Source: Actinoplanes octamycinicus (lineage in GTDB: Bacteria > Actinomycetota > Actinomycetes > Mycobacteriales > Micromonosporaceae). From it: a stretch of 64,000 nt of DNA. The DNA is taken from positions 6,863,501 through 6,927,500 of the forward strand of contig NZ_JACHNB010000001.1 of the NCBI RefSeq assembly GCF_014205225.1, written 5' to 3'. The position numbers and the translations under genes are program-made. Below, piece after piece: positions 36,821-49,466 of this stretch. Every line of letters starts with the position of its first letter. Position 1 is the first letter of the stretch. The notes under the pieces were generated by a model that made no database searches, had not been told where the DNA came from, and saw only the letters and a list, made by a program, of their open reading frames with translations.

Positions 36821-38209
36821 TCACCCGGCGTACGCCTGGACCGCCGCGAGCAGCGACGTCAGCGCGACCTTCGCGTCGGCGAACAGCATCGCGGTCTTCG
36901 GATCCTGGTAGAGCTCGTTGTCGATGCCGGCGTAGCCGTGCCCCAGCGACCGTTTGATCACGATGACGCTGCGGGCCTTGTCGACGTCGAGGATGGGCAT
37001 GCCGGAGACCGCGTTGCCCGGTCGGCGCGCGGCCGGGTTGGTCACGTCGTTGGCGCCGACCACCAGCGCCACGTCGGTGCCGGGGAACGCCGGGTTGCTC
37101 TCGTCCAGATCCTTGAGCTGCTGGTACGGCGCGTTGGCCTCGGCCAGCAGGACGTTCATGTGCCCGGGCATCCGGCCGGCGACCGGATGGATGGCGTAGC
37201 TGACGTCGACACCGTGCTCGGTGAGCGCCTGGGCGAGGGCGACGACCTCGTGCTGGGCCTGGGCGGCGGCGAGACCGTAGCCGGGCACGATGACCACCTT
37301 GCCGGCGTACCCGAGCTGGATCCCGGCGTCCTCGGCGCTGATCGCGCGCACCCCGGCCGTACCGGGAACGGGTGCGACCGTGACCTGGTCGCCGCTCCCG
37401 TAACCACCGGCGATGATCGCCGGGATCGAGCGGTTCATCGCGTCGGCCATCAGCTTGGTGAGGATGGCGCCGGCCGCGCCGACCAGCGCTCCGGCGATGA
37501 TCAGCGGGGTGCTGCCGAGCACGAATCCGGCCATCGCGACGGCCGTGCCGGTGCAGGCGTTGAGCAGCGAGATGACCACCGGCATGTCGGCGCCACCGAT
37601 CGGCAGGGTGAGCAGCACGCCGAGGGCCAGGGCACAGCCGGCCACCCCGGCGAGCGCGAGCGTTCCGCGGCCGGTGCCGCCCAGCACGGCCAGCCCGGCG
37701 GCGGCGACCGCCAGCAGCACGGACAGGATCCGGCCGCCGGGCACCACGATCGGGCGGCCCGGGACTCGGCCGGCCAGCTTGCCGGCGGCGATCAGCGAGC
37801 CGCTGAAGGTGAGCGCGCCGATCACCACGTCGAGCGCGCCGGTGACCGCGGCCTGGGCGCCGGTGGCCCGGTCGCCGAGCGCGATCAGCGCGGCAGCGCC
37901 GCCGCCGACCGCGTTGAACAGGCTGACCAGCTGCGGCATCGCGGTCATCCGCACCCGCTGGGCGGCGACCAGCCCGGCCACGCCGCCGGCCAGCGCGCCG
38001 ATCGTCAGCACGAGGACCGCGCCGGCCGTCAGCCCGCCGTCCTCGACCAGTACCGCGATGGTCACGACGATCGCCACGAGCATGCCGGCGGCGGACAGGC
38101 GGTTGCCGCGGCGGGCGGTGGCCGGGGCGTTCATCAGGTGCAGCCCGGCGACGAAGAGGGTGGCGCAGGCCAGATAGACCAGGTGGACCGTGGTGTCGAA
38201 GGCGGTCAT
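36821..38209 (-). CDS. pntB: NAD(P) transhydrogenase subunit beta
   Basis: The 462-residue protein has about eight TM segments (1-255) that carry the proton channel and then the NADP-binding dIII domain, with VVIVPGYGLAAAQAQH, YAIHPVAGRMPGHMNVLLAEANAPY and GANDVTNPAARR, a closely conserved PntB signature. With PntA it uses the proton gradient to pass hydride from NADH to NADP. The start is coupled to pntA2 by an ATGA overlap. Confidence 0.93.
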   Translation of the reverse strand: MTAFDTTVHLVYLACATLFVAGLHLMNAPATARRGNRLSAAGMLVAIVVTIAVLVEDGGLTAGAVLVLTIGALAGGVAGLVAAQRVRMTAMPQLVSLFNAVGGGAAALIALGDRATGAQAAVTGALDVVIGALTFSGSLIAAGKLAGRVPGRPIVVPGGRILSVLLAVAAAGLAVLGGTGRGTLALAGVAGCALALGVLLTLPIGGADMPVVISLLNACTGTAVAMAGFVLGSTPLIIAGALVGAAGAILTKLMADAMNRSIPAIIAGGYGSGDQVTVAPVPGTAGVRAISAEDAGIQLGYAGKVVIVPGYGLAAAQAQHEVVALAQALTEHGVDVSYAIHPVAGRMPGHMNVLLAEANAPYQQLKDLDESNPAFPGTDVALVVGANDVTNPAARRPGNAVSGMPILDVDKARSVIVIKRSLGHGYAGIDNELYQDPKTAMLFADAKVALTSLLAAVQAYAG

Positions 38210-38490
38210 GGCCTGCTCCGGAACATGCCGAGCATGCGGTCGGTGACGGCGTAGCCACCCGCCACGTTGGCGGCGCCGAAGAACGCCGCCACGCCCAGCA
38301 GCAGGTAGCCGCCGCCGTCCACTACGGTCAGCGCCAGCAGCATCACGCCGATCAGGACGATGCCGTGGATCGCGTTGGCGCCGGACATCAGCGGGGTGTG
38401 CAGGGTGGCCGGCACCTTGCTGATCACCTCGAAGCCGACCAGCACGCTGAGGGTGAAGACGGTCAGATCGGCCATCAGCAGCGGGGTCAC
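38206..38490 (-). CDS. pntA2: NAD(P) transhydrogenase subunit alpha, membrane part
   Basis: The 94-residue protein has the three-TM part of the split PntA (FEVISKVPATLHTPLMSGANAIHGIVLIG is the family hallmark). It starts with GTG 38490, overlapping the stop of the soluble alpha part by 4 bases. Confidence 0.93.
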   Translation of the reverse strand: MTPLLMADLTVFTLSVLVGFEVISKVPATLHTPLMSGANAIHGIVLIGVMLLALTVVDGGGYLLLGVAAFFGAANVAGGYAVTDRMLGMFRSRP

Positions 38491-39608
38491 GGCGCGGCTC
38501 CCTCCAGGAGTTCACGGACCGCCGGATGCACGATGTGCCCGGCGTGGGTGACGGTGACCGCGGCCTGGATCTCGTCCTTGAGGTCCGGCTCCGGGGTCAG
38601 GGCGGCGAGCAGGGCGAGGAGATTTTTCGCGTACGCCGAGGAAGCGGCCTGCGGCATGGTCGCGGCCAGGTTCCCGGCGGCGATCAAGGTCACCCCGCCG
38701 ACCAGGGCCGTGGTGCCGGCGACCGAGCCGTCCACGTTGCCGCCGTGCGGCCCGGCGGCGAGGTCGACGACGACCGAGCCGGGTCGCATCCCGGCCAGCG
38801 TGGTGGCCGGGATGAGCACCGGTGGTCGCCGGCCGGGCACCTGAGCCGTGGTGATCACCACGTCGAACCGGGTCACCGCCTCCTGCAAGGCCTGTTGCTG
38901 CGCGGTGCTCTCCTCGGCGGTGAGCGCCCGGGCGTAGCCGTCGGCCGAGGCGACGGCCGGATCGCCGAGGTCCAGGACGGCGGCGCCGGTGGAGGCGATC
39001 TCGGCGCGCGCGGGTTCGCGCACGTCGTAGCCGGTCACCACGGCGCCGAGCCGGCGGGCGGTGGCGATCGCCTGCAGTCCCGCCACGCCCGCGCCGAGCA
39101 CCAGGACCTGGGCCGGGCGGACGGTGCCGGCGGCGGTCATCAACAGCGGGAAGTACCCGCCGTACGCCTCGGCCGCGACGATCGCGGCCTTGTATCCGGC
39201 CACGTTGGCCTGGGAGGTGAGCGCGTCCATCGGCTGGGCCCGGGACAGCGTCCGGGGCAGCAGGTCGAGGCTGAGCGCGGTCACCCCGGCGGCGGCCAGC
39301 CGCCCGGCCAGGCCCGGGTCGGTGAGCGGTGCGAGCAGCCCGATCACCGTCTGGCCGGGGCGCAGCCGATCGACGTCGCAGGGCGGGTGCACGCAGACGA
39401 GAACGTCACTGCCGGCGTACACCTGCTCCCGGTCACCGATCGTGGCACCGGCGGCGCGGTACTGATCGTCGCCGAACCAGGCGTGGGAACCCGCCCCCGA
39501 CTCGACCAGCACCGGATCGCGGTCGCGCAGACGGCGCACCACGTCCGGGGTCAACGCCACCCGTCGTTCCTGTTCCGCGGTTTCCCGTAACACTCCCACC
39601 GTGGCCAT
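38487..39608 (-). CDS. pntA1: NAD(P) transhydrogenase subunit alpha, soluble part
   Basis: The 373-residue subunit has the dI NAD-binding region: RETAEQERRVALTPD at the start, then VLVLGAGVAGLQAIATARRLGAVVTGYD (Rossmann fold). It resembles alanine dehydrogenase but lies in a pnt operon, so it is PntA. The promoter region carries a DosR-type box at 39675. It is the first gene of the operon. Confidence 0.93.
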   Translation of the reverse strand: MATVGVLRETAEQERRVALTPDVVRRLRDRDPVLVESGAGSHAWFGDDQYRAAGATIGDREQVYAGSDVLVCVHPPCDVDRLRPGQTVIGLLAPLTDPGLAGRLAAAGVTALSLDLLPRTLSRAQPMDALTSQANVAGYKAAIVAAEAYGGYFPLLMTAAGTVRPAQVLVLGAGVAGLQAIATARRLGAVVTGYDVREPARAEIASTGAAVLDLGDPAVASADGYARALTAEESTAQQQALQEAVTRFDVVITTAQVPGRRPPVLIPATTLAGMRPGSVVVDLAAGPHGGNVDGSVAGTTALVGGVTLIAAGNLAATMPQAASSAYAKNLLALLAALTPEPDLKDEIQAAVTVTHAGHIVHPAVRELLEGAAP

Positions 39609-39674
39609 GCCGGCTCCTCCGTTCGTGCGGCCACGCTCCTCTCGAACGTTATGAGCCCGCGGCGGTGCGGTTCA

Positions 39675-39688
39675 GGGCCGGACGGCCC
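39675..39688 (-). promoter_or_regulatory. DosR-type box before pntA1
   Basis: GGGCCGGACGGCCC is a perfect GGGNC-N4-GNCCC site 67 bases upstream of the pntA1 start. Read on the minus strand it is followed by TGAACC, like the other boxes that end in CCCT. Confidence 0.65.
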
Positions 39689-39707
39689 GAGGTTGCGACC
39701 CGCCGGT

Positions 39708-39721
39708 GGGTCGTTCGGCCC
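39708..39721 (+). promoter_or_regulatory. DosR-type box before the DUF4389 gene
   Basis: GGGTCGTTCGGCCC fits the box perfectly and lies 56 bases before the DUF4389 start codon. It shares the downstream TGCCCGG with the site at 35397. The two boxes in this gap are 19 bases apart and face opposite genes. Confidence 0.65.
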
Positions 39722-39776
39722 TGCCCGGATCCCGGGCTGCGGAGTTGTCCTGAGGAAAACCCCCTTGGGAGGAGTG

Positions 39777-41249
39777 ATGAACTACAGTCCCGTGCGGGTC
39801 GAGGCACGACCCGACCCGTCGCCGAGCCGCTGGCTCTGGCTGGTCAAGTGGCTGCTGCTGATCCCGCACTACATCGTCCTGGCCGTACTCTGGGTCGGTC
39901 TCGTGGTGCTCACCCTGGTGGCGTACCTGGCGATCCTGTTCACCGGCCGCTATCCGCCGTCGATCCGCGCCTACAACGTCGGCGTGCTGCGCTGGACGTG
40001 GCGGGTGAACTACTACGGCTACTCGGCGCTGGGCACCGACCGCTACCCGCCGTTCACCCTGGCCGACGTGCCGGACTACCCGGCCAGGTTCGGGGTGGCC
40101 GAGCCGGAGCGGGTGCCCCGGTGGCTGCCGCTGGTGGCGTGGCTGTTCGCCGTGCCACACCTGGTCCTGCTCGGCGCGCTCACCTCCGCCGTGTCCTGGA
40201 ACACCCCGGACGGCTACCGCACCTCGATGAGTGTGCTCGGCGCCGCGGTGCTGATCCTCGGGGTGGCGCTGCTGTTCACCGGCCGCTACCTGCGCGGGCT
40301 GCACGACCTGCTGGTCGGCGTCGCCCGCTGGCAGCTGCGAGTGGCCGCCTATCTGACCCTGCTGACCCCGCGCTACCCGCCGTTCCAGCTGGATCAGGGC
40401 GGCGCCGAACCGGTTGCCGGACCGGCCGGGCCGGCGGCCGGGGACCCGCCCGCCGTGCAGCACCACCAGCCGGCCACTCAGCCGCCGCCCCCGGATGCTC
40501 CGGCCGGGCCGCCCCGGTCGTCACCCGTGGGCTTCATCATCGCGCTGGTAGCCGGGGTGCTGCTGCTGGCGCCCGCGACCGGGCTCACCATCGGCGGCGG
40601 GGCCCTGCTCGCGCTGGACGGGGCACGCGACGGGTCCGGCTACGCGACCAGCCGGGTCGTCGGGCTGCACAGCACGACCGCCGCGATCACCGCGGAGAAC
40701 CTGGAGATCGCCGGCGCAGACGTCTGGACCCGGAACCTCGCCGACGTCGGCGGTCTGCGACTGACCGCGACCGCGCCGGCCGGCCGCTCGCTGTTCGTCG
40801 GCATCGCGCCGCAGCAGGCGGTCGACCGGTGGCTGGCCGGCACCGCGCACGACGAACTCGTCGGGATGAGCATCGGCGCGACCCGCTACCACCGGGCCGC
40901 CGGTCCGGTACAGGGCGTGCCCGCCCCCGACGACCAGCAGTTCTGGCTCGCCTCGGCCAGCGGCCCCGGCACCACGACGCTGAACTGGACGGTCACCGAC
41001 GGAGAGTTCGCCGTGGTGGTGGCCAACCTCGACGGAACTCCCGGAGTGGTCGCCGATGTCCGCGGCGCCGTCCAGGTGCCCGACCTGACCGCGATCGGCG
41101 CCGGGTTGCTGATCGCCGGGATCGCGCTCGGGCTGGTGGCGATCGGCCTGATCGTGCTGGGTGGCGTCGGGATCGGCCGCCGGCACACCCCACCGCCGCA
41201 GCAGCCGCAGGCGCCCGCCCCGCCGCCGCTGTCGACCATCTCGGCGTGA
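39777..41249 (+). CDS. DUF4389 membrane protein
   Basis: The 490-residue protein has an N-terminal region with two DUF4389 units: LLLIPHYIVLAVLWVGLVV, RYPPSIRAYNVGVLRWTWRVNYYGYSAL and again RYPPFQLD later. A Pro-rich linker (about 220-240) leads to a TM segment, a beta-rich extracytoplasmic domain and a final TM segment. ATG 39777 has a GGGAGGAG site directly upstream. Function unknown; a DosR-type box precedes the gene. Confidence 0.78.
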   Translation: MNYSPVRVEARPDPSPSRWLWLVKWLLLIPHYIVLAVLWVGLVVLTLVAYLAILFTGRYPPSIRAYNVGVLRWTWRVNYYGYSALGTDRYPPFTLADVPDYPARFGVAEPERVPRWLPLVAWLFAVPHLVLLGALTSAVSWNTPDGYRTSMSVLGAAVLILGVALLFTGRYLRGLHDLLVGVARWQLRVAAYLTLLTPRYPPFQLDQGGAEPVAGPAGPAAGDPPAVQHHQPATQPPPPDAPAGPPRSSPVGFIIALVAGVLLLAPATGLTIGGGALLALDGARDGSGYATSRVVGLHSTTAAITAENLEIAGADVWTRNLADVGGLRLTATAPAGRSLFVGIAPQQAVDRWLAGTAHDELVGMSIGATRYHRAAGPVQGVPAPDDQQFWLASASGPGTTTLNWTVTDGEFAVVVANLDGTPGVVADVRGAVQVPDLTAIGAGLLIAGIALGLVAIGLIVLGGVGIGRRHTPPPQQPQAPAPPPLSTISA

Positions 41250-41263
41250 CCTCACCGCACGGA

Positions 41264-41284
41264 CCGGCGACCCACGGTCGCCGG
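41264..41284 (+). terminator. Terminator of the DUF4389 gene
   Basis: A perfect 9-bp stem, CCGGCGACC-CAC-GGTCGCCGG, starts 15 bases past the stop codon. Confidence 0.6.
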
Positions 41285-41423
41285 CATGCAACGAAGGTTC
41301 GGCCAGCTCCGGGATCGTGGTCAAGTCATGCTCGGCGACGTCGAGGATCACGCGGTCCGTGCTGCGCAGCAGCCGGATGTCGGTGGGCGGTATGCCGTGC
41401 CGGATCGCGTTGGTCGCCAGTTC
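41270..41423 (-). pseudogene. Remnant of an anti-sigma factor type HATPase gene
   Basis: Reading the minus strand from 41423 gives ELATNAIRHGIPPTDIRLLR, then VILDVAEHD and a short run. This is the N-box (E-x3-N-A-x-RH) and next beta strand of the RsbW-like HATPase domain. The domain's start before the N-box and its glycine-rich C-terminal half are missing, and the frame has no start codon, so this is a fragment. It sits within the promoter region of the PFOR operon. Confidence 0.6.
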
Positions 41424-41434
41424 CCGGCCTGGCG

Positions 41435-41464
41435 GCGAGGACGGGCCGTCTGGCCCGTCCTCGC
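41435..41464 (+). promoter_or_regulatory. DosR-type box inside a 30-bp palindrome before the PFOR operon
   Basis: GGGCCGTCTGGCCC (41443-41456) is a perfect GGGNC-N4-GNCCC box. It is the core of a longer perfect inverted repeat, GCGAGGACGGGCC-GTCT-GGCCCGTCCTCGC. It lies 79 bases upstream of the gltD-like start codon. The long arms could also act as a hairpin. Confidence 0.6.
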
Positions 41465-41534
41465 CGGACTTCCGGGCCTGCCCGGATCGGGCTGCCCGTG
41501 CGTGCCATGGAGGGAAGGAGAGGAGGGCGGTCCG

Positions 41535-43174
41535 ATGCCGAGGACAAGCCGCGCCGGGGACATGACGCCGCTGCCGGACCTGGCGCACGACCAGGCGCGC
41601 GGCGGTGCCGCCCGGGAACGCCGACCGGTCTACGTCGATCTGCTGCCGCCGTGCAATGCCGGGTGTCCGGCCGGGGAGAACATCCAGGCCTGGCTGGCGC
41701 ACGCCCGCGGCGGTGACTACGAAGCGGCCTGGCGGGCGCTCACCGCCGACAACCCGCTGCCGGCGATCTGCGGCCGGGTCTGCTACCACCCGTGCGAGTC
41801 GGTCTGCAACCGGATCCAGCTGGACAGCGCGGTGTCGATCCACGGAGTCGAGCGCTTCCTGGGTGACCTGGCGCTGGAGCGCGGCTGGAGGTTCGACCCG
41901 CCGCCGGCGCCGACCGGCCGCCGGGTCCTGGTGGTTGGCGCCGGTCCGTCCGGACTGTCCGCCGCCTACCATCTGGCTCGGCTCGGTCACCAGGTGGTGA
42001 TCTACGACGCGGGCGACGAGCCGGGCGGGATGATGCGCTACGGGATCCCCGCCTACCGGCTGCCGCGGGCCGTGCTGGCCGCCGAGATCGCTCGGATCGA
42101 GGCGCTCGGCGTGGTGATCGAGACCGGTCATCCGGTCGTCGACCTGGCCGCTGACCGCCGGGGCGGCCGGTTCGACGCGGTGTTCGTCGCGGTCGGGGCG
42201 CATCTGTCCAAACGGGTCGACATCCCGGCCCGCGAGGCCGGGCGGATCGTCGACGCGGTCAGTCTGCTGCGCAGCGTCGCTGCCGGTGAGCGGCCGGCGA
42301 TCGGGCGGCGGGTGGCGGTCTACGGCGGCGGCAACACCGCGATGGACGCGGCCCGGGTCGCCAAGCGGCTCGGGGCCGAGGAGGCGCTGATCGTCTACCG
42401 GCGGACCCGGGCGCAGATGCCGGCGCACGCTGAGGAGGCGGACGACGCCGAGCGTGAGGGCGTGAAGATCAACTGGTTGCGGACCATCCAGGCGTTCGAC
42501 GGGCCGGAGCTGACCGTCGAGGTGATGGAGCTCGACGCGGACGGGCGGCCGGCGCCGACCGGGCGTACCGAGACTCTTGCCGCCGACACCGTGGTGCTGG
42601 CCCTGGGGCAGCGTGCCGACACCGCGTTCCTGCGGGGTGTGCCCGGGGTCGAGTTCGGCGCTGACGGCACCGTGCTGGTGTCCGCGTCGTTCATGACCGG
42701 CTCCCCCGGCCTGTTCGCCGGTGGCGACATGGTGCCGGCCGAGCGGACGGTCACCGTCGGTATCGGACACGGCCGCAAGGCGGCCCGGCACATCCACGCC
42801 TATCTGACCGGCGGCGTCGCCGCGACACCGGACAAGCATCCGCTGGCGAGCTTCGACCTGCTGCATCCGTGGTACTTCGGCGACGCCGACCGGCGCGTCC
42901 AGGCCGAACGGGACCCGGTCACCCGGACCGCCGACTTCACCGAGGTGGTCGGCGGCCTGGACGAGACCGCGGCCCGGTTCGAGGCCGGGCGGTGCCTGTC
43001 CTGCGGGAACTGCTTCGAATGTGACGGCTGCCTGGGCGCCTGCCCGGAAGACGCCGTGATCAAGCTCGGGCCGGGCAACCGGTACCGGTTCGACTACGAC
43101 CGCTGCACCGGGTGCGGCACCTGCTTCGCCCAGTGCCCGGTGCACGCGATCGACCTCATTCCGGAGGCACACTC

Positions 43175-43178
<4 letters not shown>
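41535..43178 (+). CDS. GltD-like NAD(P)H:ferredoxin oxidoreductase with C-terminal ferredoxin domain
   Basis: The 547-residue protein has an N-terminal Fe-S region (CNAGCPAGENIQAWL, CGRVCYHPCESVCNR), a two-dinucleotide-binding flavoprotein core (VLVVGAGPSGLSAAYHLARLG and AVYGGGNTAMDAARVAKRLG), then two [4Fe-4S] motifs at the end, CFECDGCLGACPEDA and CTGCGTCFAQCPVHA. It resembles the small subunit of glutamate synthase and NfnB/SudB-like proteins but has no glutamate synthase partner. Directly upstream of PFOR with an ATGA overlap, it probably passes electrons between ferredoxin and NAD(P)H. Confidence 0.88.
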
Positions 43179-46723
<3,545 letters not shown>

Positions 46724-46740
46724 ACCTCGCCGCCCACCTG

Positions 46741-46770
46741 CGGGCCCATCGGCCCTGACCGATGGGCCCG
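46741..46770. terminator. Hairpin after nifJ; also contains a DosR-type box
   Basis: A perfect 12-bp inverted repeat, CGGGCCCATCGG-6 bases-CCGATGGGCCCG, lies 18 bases past the nifJ stop. Its left half holds GGGCCCATCGGCCC (46742-46755), a perfect GGGNC-N4-GNCCC box that is 57 bases before the aldolase start. The sequence alone cannot say whether it stops transcription, binds an activator, or does both. Confidence 0.6.
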
Positions 46771-46811
46771 GTCACGGCCGAGGGTGGAGGGTGAGGAAAG
46801 GAGGCTTCGCG

Positions 46812-47705
46812 ATGACCACACGACTGCGGCTGTCGCAGTGCGGGCTGAGCGGGGGCAAACGAGCCCGCCTGCACCGCATCCTCTACCAGCACGGGCTCCG
46901 CAACGGCACGGCCCTGTTCCTGCCCTACGACCAGGGGCTGGAGCACGGGCCACGAGACTTCTTCGCCGATCCGGCCGCCGCTGATCCGAAGTACATCATC
47001 AAGCTCGCCCTGGAGGGCGGGTTCAACGGCATCGCCATCCAGATCGGGCTGGCCGAGAAGTTCTACTGGGACTACGCCGGCGAGGTGCCGCTGATCCTGA
47101 AACTCAACGGCAAGACCGACATCCCGCCGGACCGGCGAGCGCTGTCGCCGCTGCACGCCTCGGTCGAGGACGCGGTACGGCTGGGCGCCGACGCGGTCGG
47201 CTACACCCTGTACGTCGGCTCGCCGGCCCAGGATGTCGACTGCGCGCAACTGCACGAGGTGCGGCGGGACGCGCAGCGGTTCGGCATGCCGCTGATCGTC
47301 TGGGCGTACCCGCGCGGCGAGGCGATCGAGGACAAGGGCGGCAAGGACTCCTTCTACGCCGTGCACTACGCGGCCCGGGTGGCCAGCGAACTCGGCGCCG
47401 ACGTCGTCAAAGTCAATTTCCCCCGGCCGGAGAAACGGGCGTCGGTCCCGGCCCCCTACACCGCCACGTTCAGCGGACAGGAGGCGATGGAGGCGGTGGT
47501 CCGGGCGGCGAACCGCACCCTGGTCCTGGTCTCCGGCGGCAGCAAAGCCGGCGACGACGCGATGCTCGCCAAGGCACACGAGTCGATGGCGGCCGGCGCC
47601 ACCGGACTGATCTTCGGCCGCAACATCTGGCAGCGCGAGCACGACGCGTCCCTGCGGCTGGTCGAGCAGTTGCGCGACATCCTGGCCAAGTTCCCCACCA
47701 CGTAG
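46812..47705 (+). CDS. Class I fructose-bisphosphate aldolase
   Basis: The 297-residue enzyme matches the archaeal/DhnA-type class I aldolase: LPYDQGLEHGPRDFF at the start, DAVGYTLYVGS, the Schiff-base Lys in VVKVNFPR and the phosphate site VLVSGGSKAGDD followed by ATGLIFGRNIWQR. It cleaves or forms fructose-1,6-bisphosphate. ATG 46812 follows an AAAGGAGG site. Confidence 0.92.
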   Translation: MTTRLRLSQCGLSGGKRARLHRILYQHGLRNGTALFLPYDQGLEHGPRDFFADPAAADPKYIIKLALEGGFNGIAIQIGLAEKFYWDYAGEVPLILKLNGKTDIPPDRRALSPLHASVEDAVRLGADAVGYTLYVGSPAQDVDCAQLHEVRRDAQRFGMPLIVWAYPRGEAIEDKGGKDSFYAVHYAARVASELGADVVKVNFPRPEKRASVPAPYTATFSGQEAMEAVVRAANRTLVLVSGGSKAGDDAMLAKAHESMAAGATGLIFGRNIWQREHDASLRLVEQLRDILAKFPTT

Positions 47706-47723
47706 GTTCAGGAGGCGAACACG

Positions 47724-48347
47724 ATGCACAGCCGTATGCCCGTCGTGGCCCTGGCCTGCTCGGCCGGCGGCCTTCCGGCGATCGAGCAGATCCTGGCCGG
47801 GCTGCCCGCCGGCTTCCCCGGTGCGGTGATCGTCCTCCGCCACCATGATCCGCGCACCCGGCGGGACCTGCTCACCGACATCCGGCGGCGCTCCAGCCGG
47901 CTTCCGGTGGAGTCCGCCCGGGACGGCGACCGGCTGACCGCCGGGCGGGTGCTGGTCGCTCCGGGTGGTTTCCACACCTTGATCACCTGCGAGTACGCGG
48001 TGACCCTGGTGCCCTCGGGAGACCGGCCGCCGTACCGCCCGTCCGCGGATCTGTTGCTGACCAGCATGGCTCTGGCCTGCGGCAGCCGGGCCGTCGCGGT
48101 GGTGCTGTCCGGGTACGGCAACGACGGCGCGACCGGCGCCACCGCGATCCACTGTCTCGGTGGCACGGTCGTCGCCAGCGACGAGTCCACCTCGACGGTC
48201 TTCGCCATGCCCTACGCGACGATCAGCCGGACCGAGATCATCGACCACGTCGTTCCGGTCGAGAAGATCGCCGATCTGCTGACCGCGATCACCGCCGATC
48301 CGCCGCCGACGGACCGGGCGCCGGCGGCGCTCCGGCGCCTGCCCTGA
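47724..48347 (+). CDS. CheB-methylesterase-like protein
   Basis: The 207-residue protein is a CheB methylesterase domain without the receiver part. It has LACSAGGLPAIEQILAGLP with the candidate catalytic Ser, GAVIVLRHHDP with the His, and LSGYGNDGATGATAIHCLGG with the Asp. No chemotaxis genes are nearby, so it may serve another purpose, such as a stress-signalling esterase. It follows the aldolase by 18 bases. Confidence 0.82.
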   Translation: MHSRMPVVALACSAGGLPAIEQILAGLPAGFPGAVIVLRHHDPRTRRDLLTDIRRRSSRLPVESARDGDRLTAGRVLVAPGGFHTLITCEYAVTLVPSGDRPPYRPSADLLLTSMALACGSRAVAVVLSGYGNDGATGATAIHCLGGTVVASDESTSTVFAMPYATISRTEIIDHVVPVEKIADLLTAITADPPPTDRAPAALRRLP

Positions 48348-48362
48348 CAGCTGGGAGGTTCG

Positions 48363-49061
48363 ATGTTCCTGTCGCAGCAAGCGCGGCGGCGGATGTACCG
48401 CGGCGGCCGCCCCGACCGGGTGGCCCGGGTGCTCAACCGTGTCTCCGCGGCCCAGTTCTCGGCCGGCTTCCTCACGCCGGCCACCTGGGTGACGATGGAG
48501 GTGACCGGCCGGCGAAGCGGACGGATCATCTCGTGCCCGCTCGTGGTGACCCGTTATCACGGCGAGCGCTACCTGGTCGCGATGCTCGGCCGGCGCGCCA
48601 ACTGGGTCGCGAACGTGCGAGCGGCGCACGGCGCGGTGGTGCTCCGTCACGGTGATCTCGAAGAGGTCCAGCTGGTCGAGGTGGAACCCCGGGAGCGGGC
48701 ACCGATCCTGCGCGCCTTCCTCGCCGTGGCGCCCGGCGCGCGAGCGCACCTGCCGGTGGACCGGGACGCCCCGCTCGCCGACTTCGCCCGGATCGCCGAC
48801 GACTTCCCGGTGTTCCGGATCACCACGACCGGCCGGGCGAGTGATCGTCTTCGGCCGGTCCGCCGCCGGACCTGGGGTGACCTGCCCGGCTGGCAACGGG
48901 CAACGGTGCTGGTGGAGGTCGCCTTGACGGTGACCGCCGTGGTCGATCTGGCGCGGCGTCCGGCGGCAGCGGTCCGCGGGCCGAAAGGGCTGTGGTGGCC
49001 GTTGGTGTTCATCCAGCCGGTGGGCCCGCCGGTGTACCTGGTGTGGGGGCGCAGGCGCTGA
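48363..49061 (+). CDS. Deazaflavin-type nitroreductase fused to a PLDc_N-like TM segment
   Basis: Residues 1-150 fit the F420-dependent nitroreductase (DUF385, Ddn-type) family: PATWVTMEVTGRRSGRIISCPLVV, YLVAMLGRRANWVANVRA and the following beta strand. Residues 175-232 form an unusual C-terminal extension of two hydrophobic stretches ending PLVFIQPVGPPVYLVWGRR, like the PLDc_N domain of membrane proteins. It is in the aldolase operon and in M. tuberculosis such enzymes are linked to dormancy. Confidence 0.8.
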   Translation: MFLSQQARRRMYRGGRPDRVARVLNRVSAAQFSAGFLTPATWVTMEVTGRRSGRIISCPLVVTRYHGERYLVAMLGRRANWVANVRAAHGAVVLRHGDLEEVQLVEVEPRERAPILRAFLAVAPGARAHLPVDRDAPLADFARIADDFPVFRITTTGRASDRLRPVRRRTWGDLPGWQRATVLVEVALTVTAVVDLARRPAAAVRGPKGLWWPLVFIQPVGPPVYLVWGRRR

Positions 49062-49142
49062 CGGGTCCGAAATTGCACCGCCCGCGAACTTGCCTCGGCC
49101 ACCTCCACGGGGGCGTCCGGTGATGCGACGCTTCACCGGCGG

Positions 49143-49169
49143 CCCCGTTCACCCCGTTCACCCCGTTCA
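49143..49169. repeat. Three tandem copies of CCCCGTTCA
   Basis: The 9-bp unit is repeated exactly three times just upstream of the ribosome site of the small membrane protein gene. It could affect expression but may only be a simple repeat. Confidence 0.7.
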
Positions 49170-49187
49170 CCTCAAGGAGCGGACAGC

Positions 49188-49457
49188 GTGGAAATCACCG
49201 GATTCATCACCGCCATCATCATCGGCCTGATCATCGGGGCGCTCGGCCGTCTCGTGGTTCCCGGTAAGCAGAACATCCCGATCTGGCTCACTCTGATCAT
49301 CGGCGTGGTCGCCGCCCTGCTCGGCACGTTCCTGGCCGCGGCCATCGGCGTCGACGACACCCGCGGCATCGATTGGATCGAGCTCGCCCTGCAGGTGGGA
49401 CTGGCCGCGATCGGCGTCGCCCTCGTGGCCGGCATGCGCGGACGGCGCCAGTACTGA
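49188..49457 (+). CDS. GlsB/YeaQ/YmgE family membrane protein
   Basis: The 89-residue protein has three TM segments and the family motif ALGRLVVPGKQ, seen in transglycosylase-associated stress proteins. GTG 49188 has AAGGAG 8 bases upstream. It ends 10 bases before the convergent GGDEF-EAL gene. Confidence 0.85.
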   Translation: MEITGFITAIIIGLIIGALGRLVVPGKQNIPIWLTLIIGVVAALLGTFLAAAIGVDDTRGIDWIELALQVGLAAIGVALVAGMRGRRQY

Positions 49458-49466
49458 GCCCATCGA

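Noticed and set aside
46741..46770. Pure terminator call for the hairpin after nifJ
   Set aside because: It is a strong hairpin but also holds a perfect DosR-type box at the right distance before the aldolase gene, so I kept both readings open.
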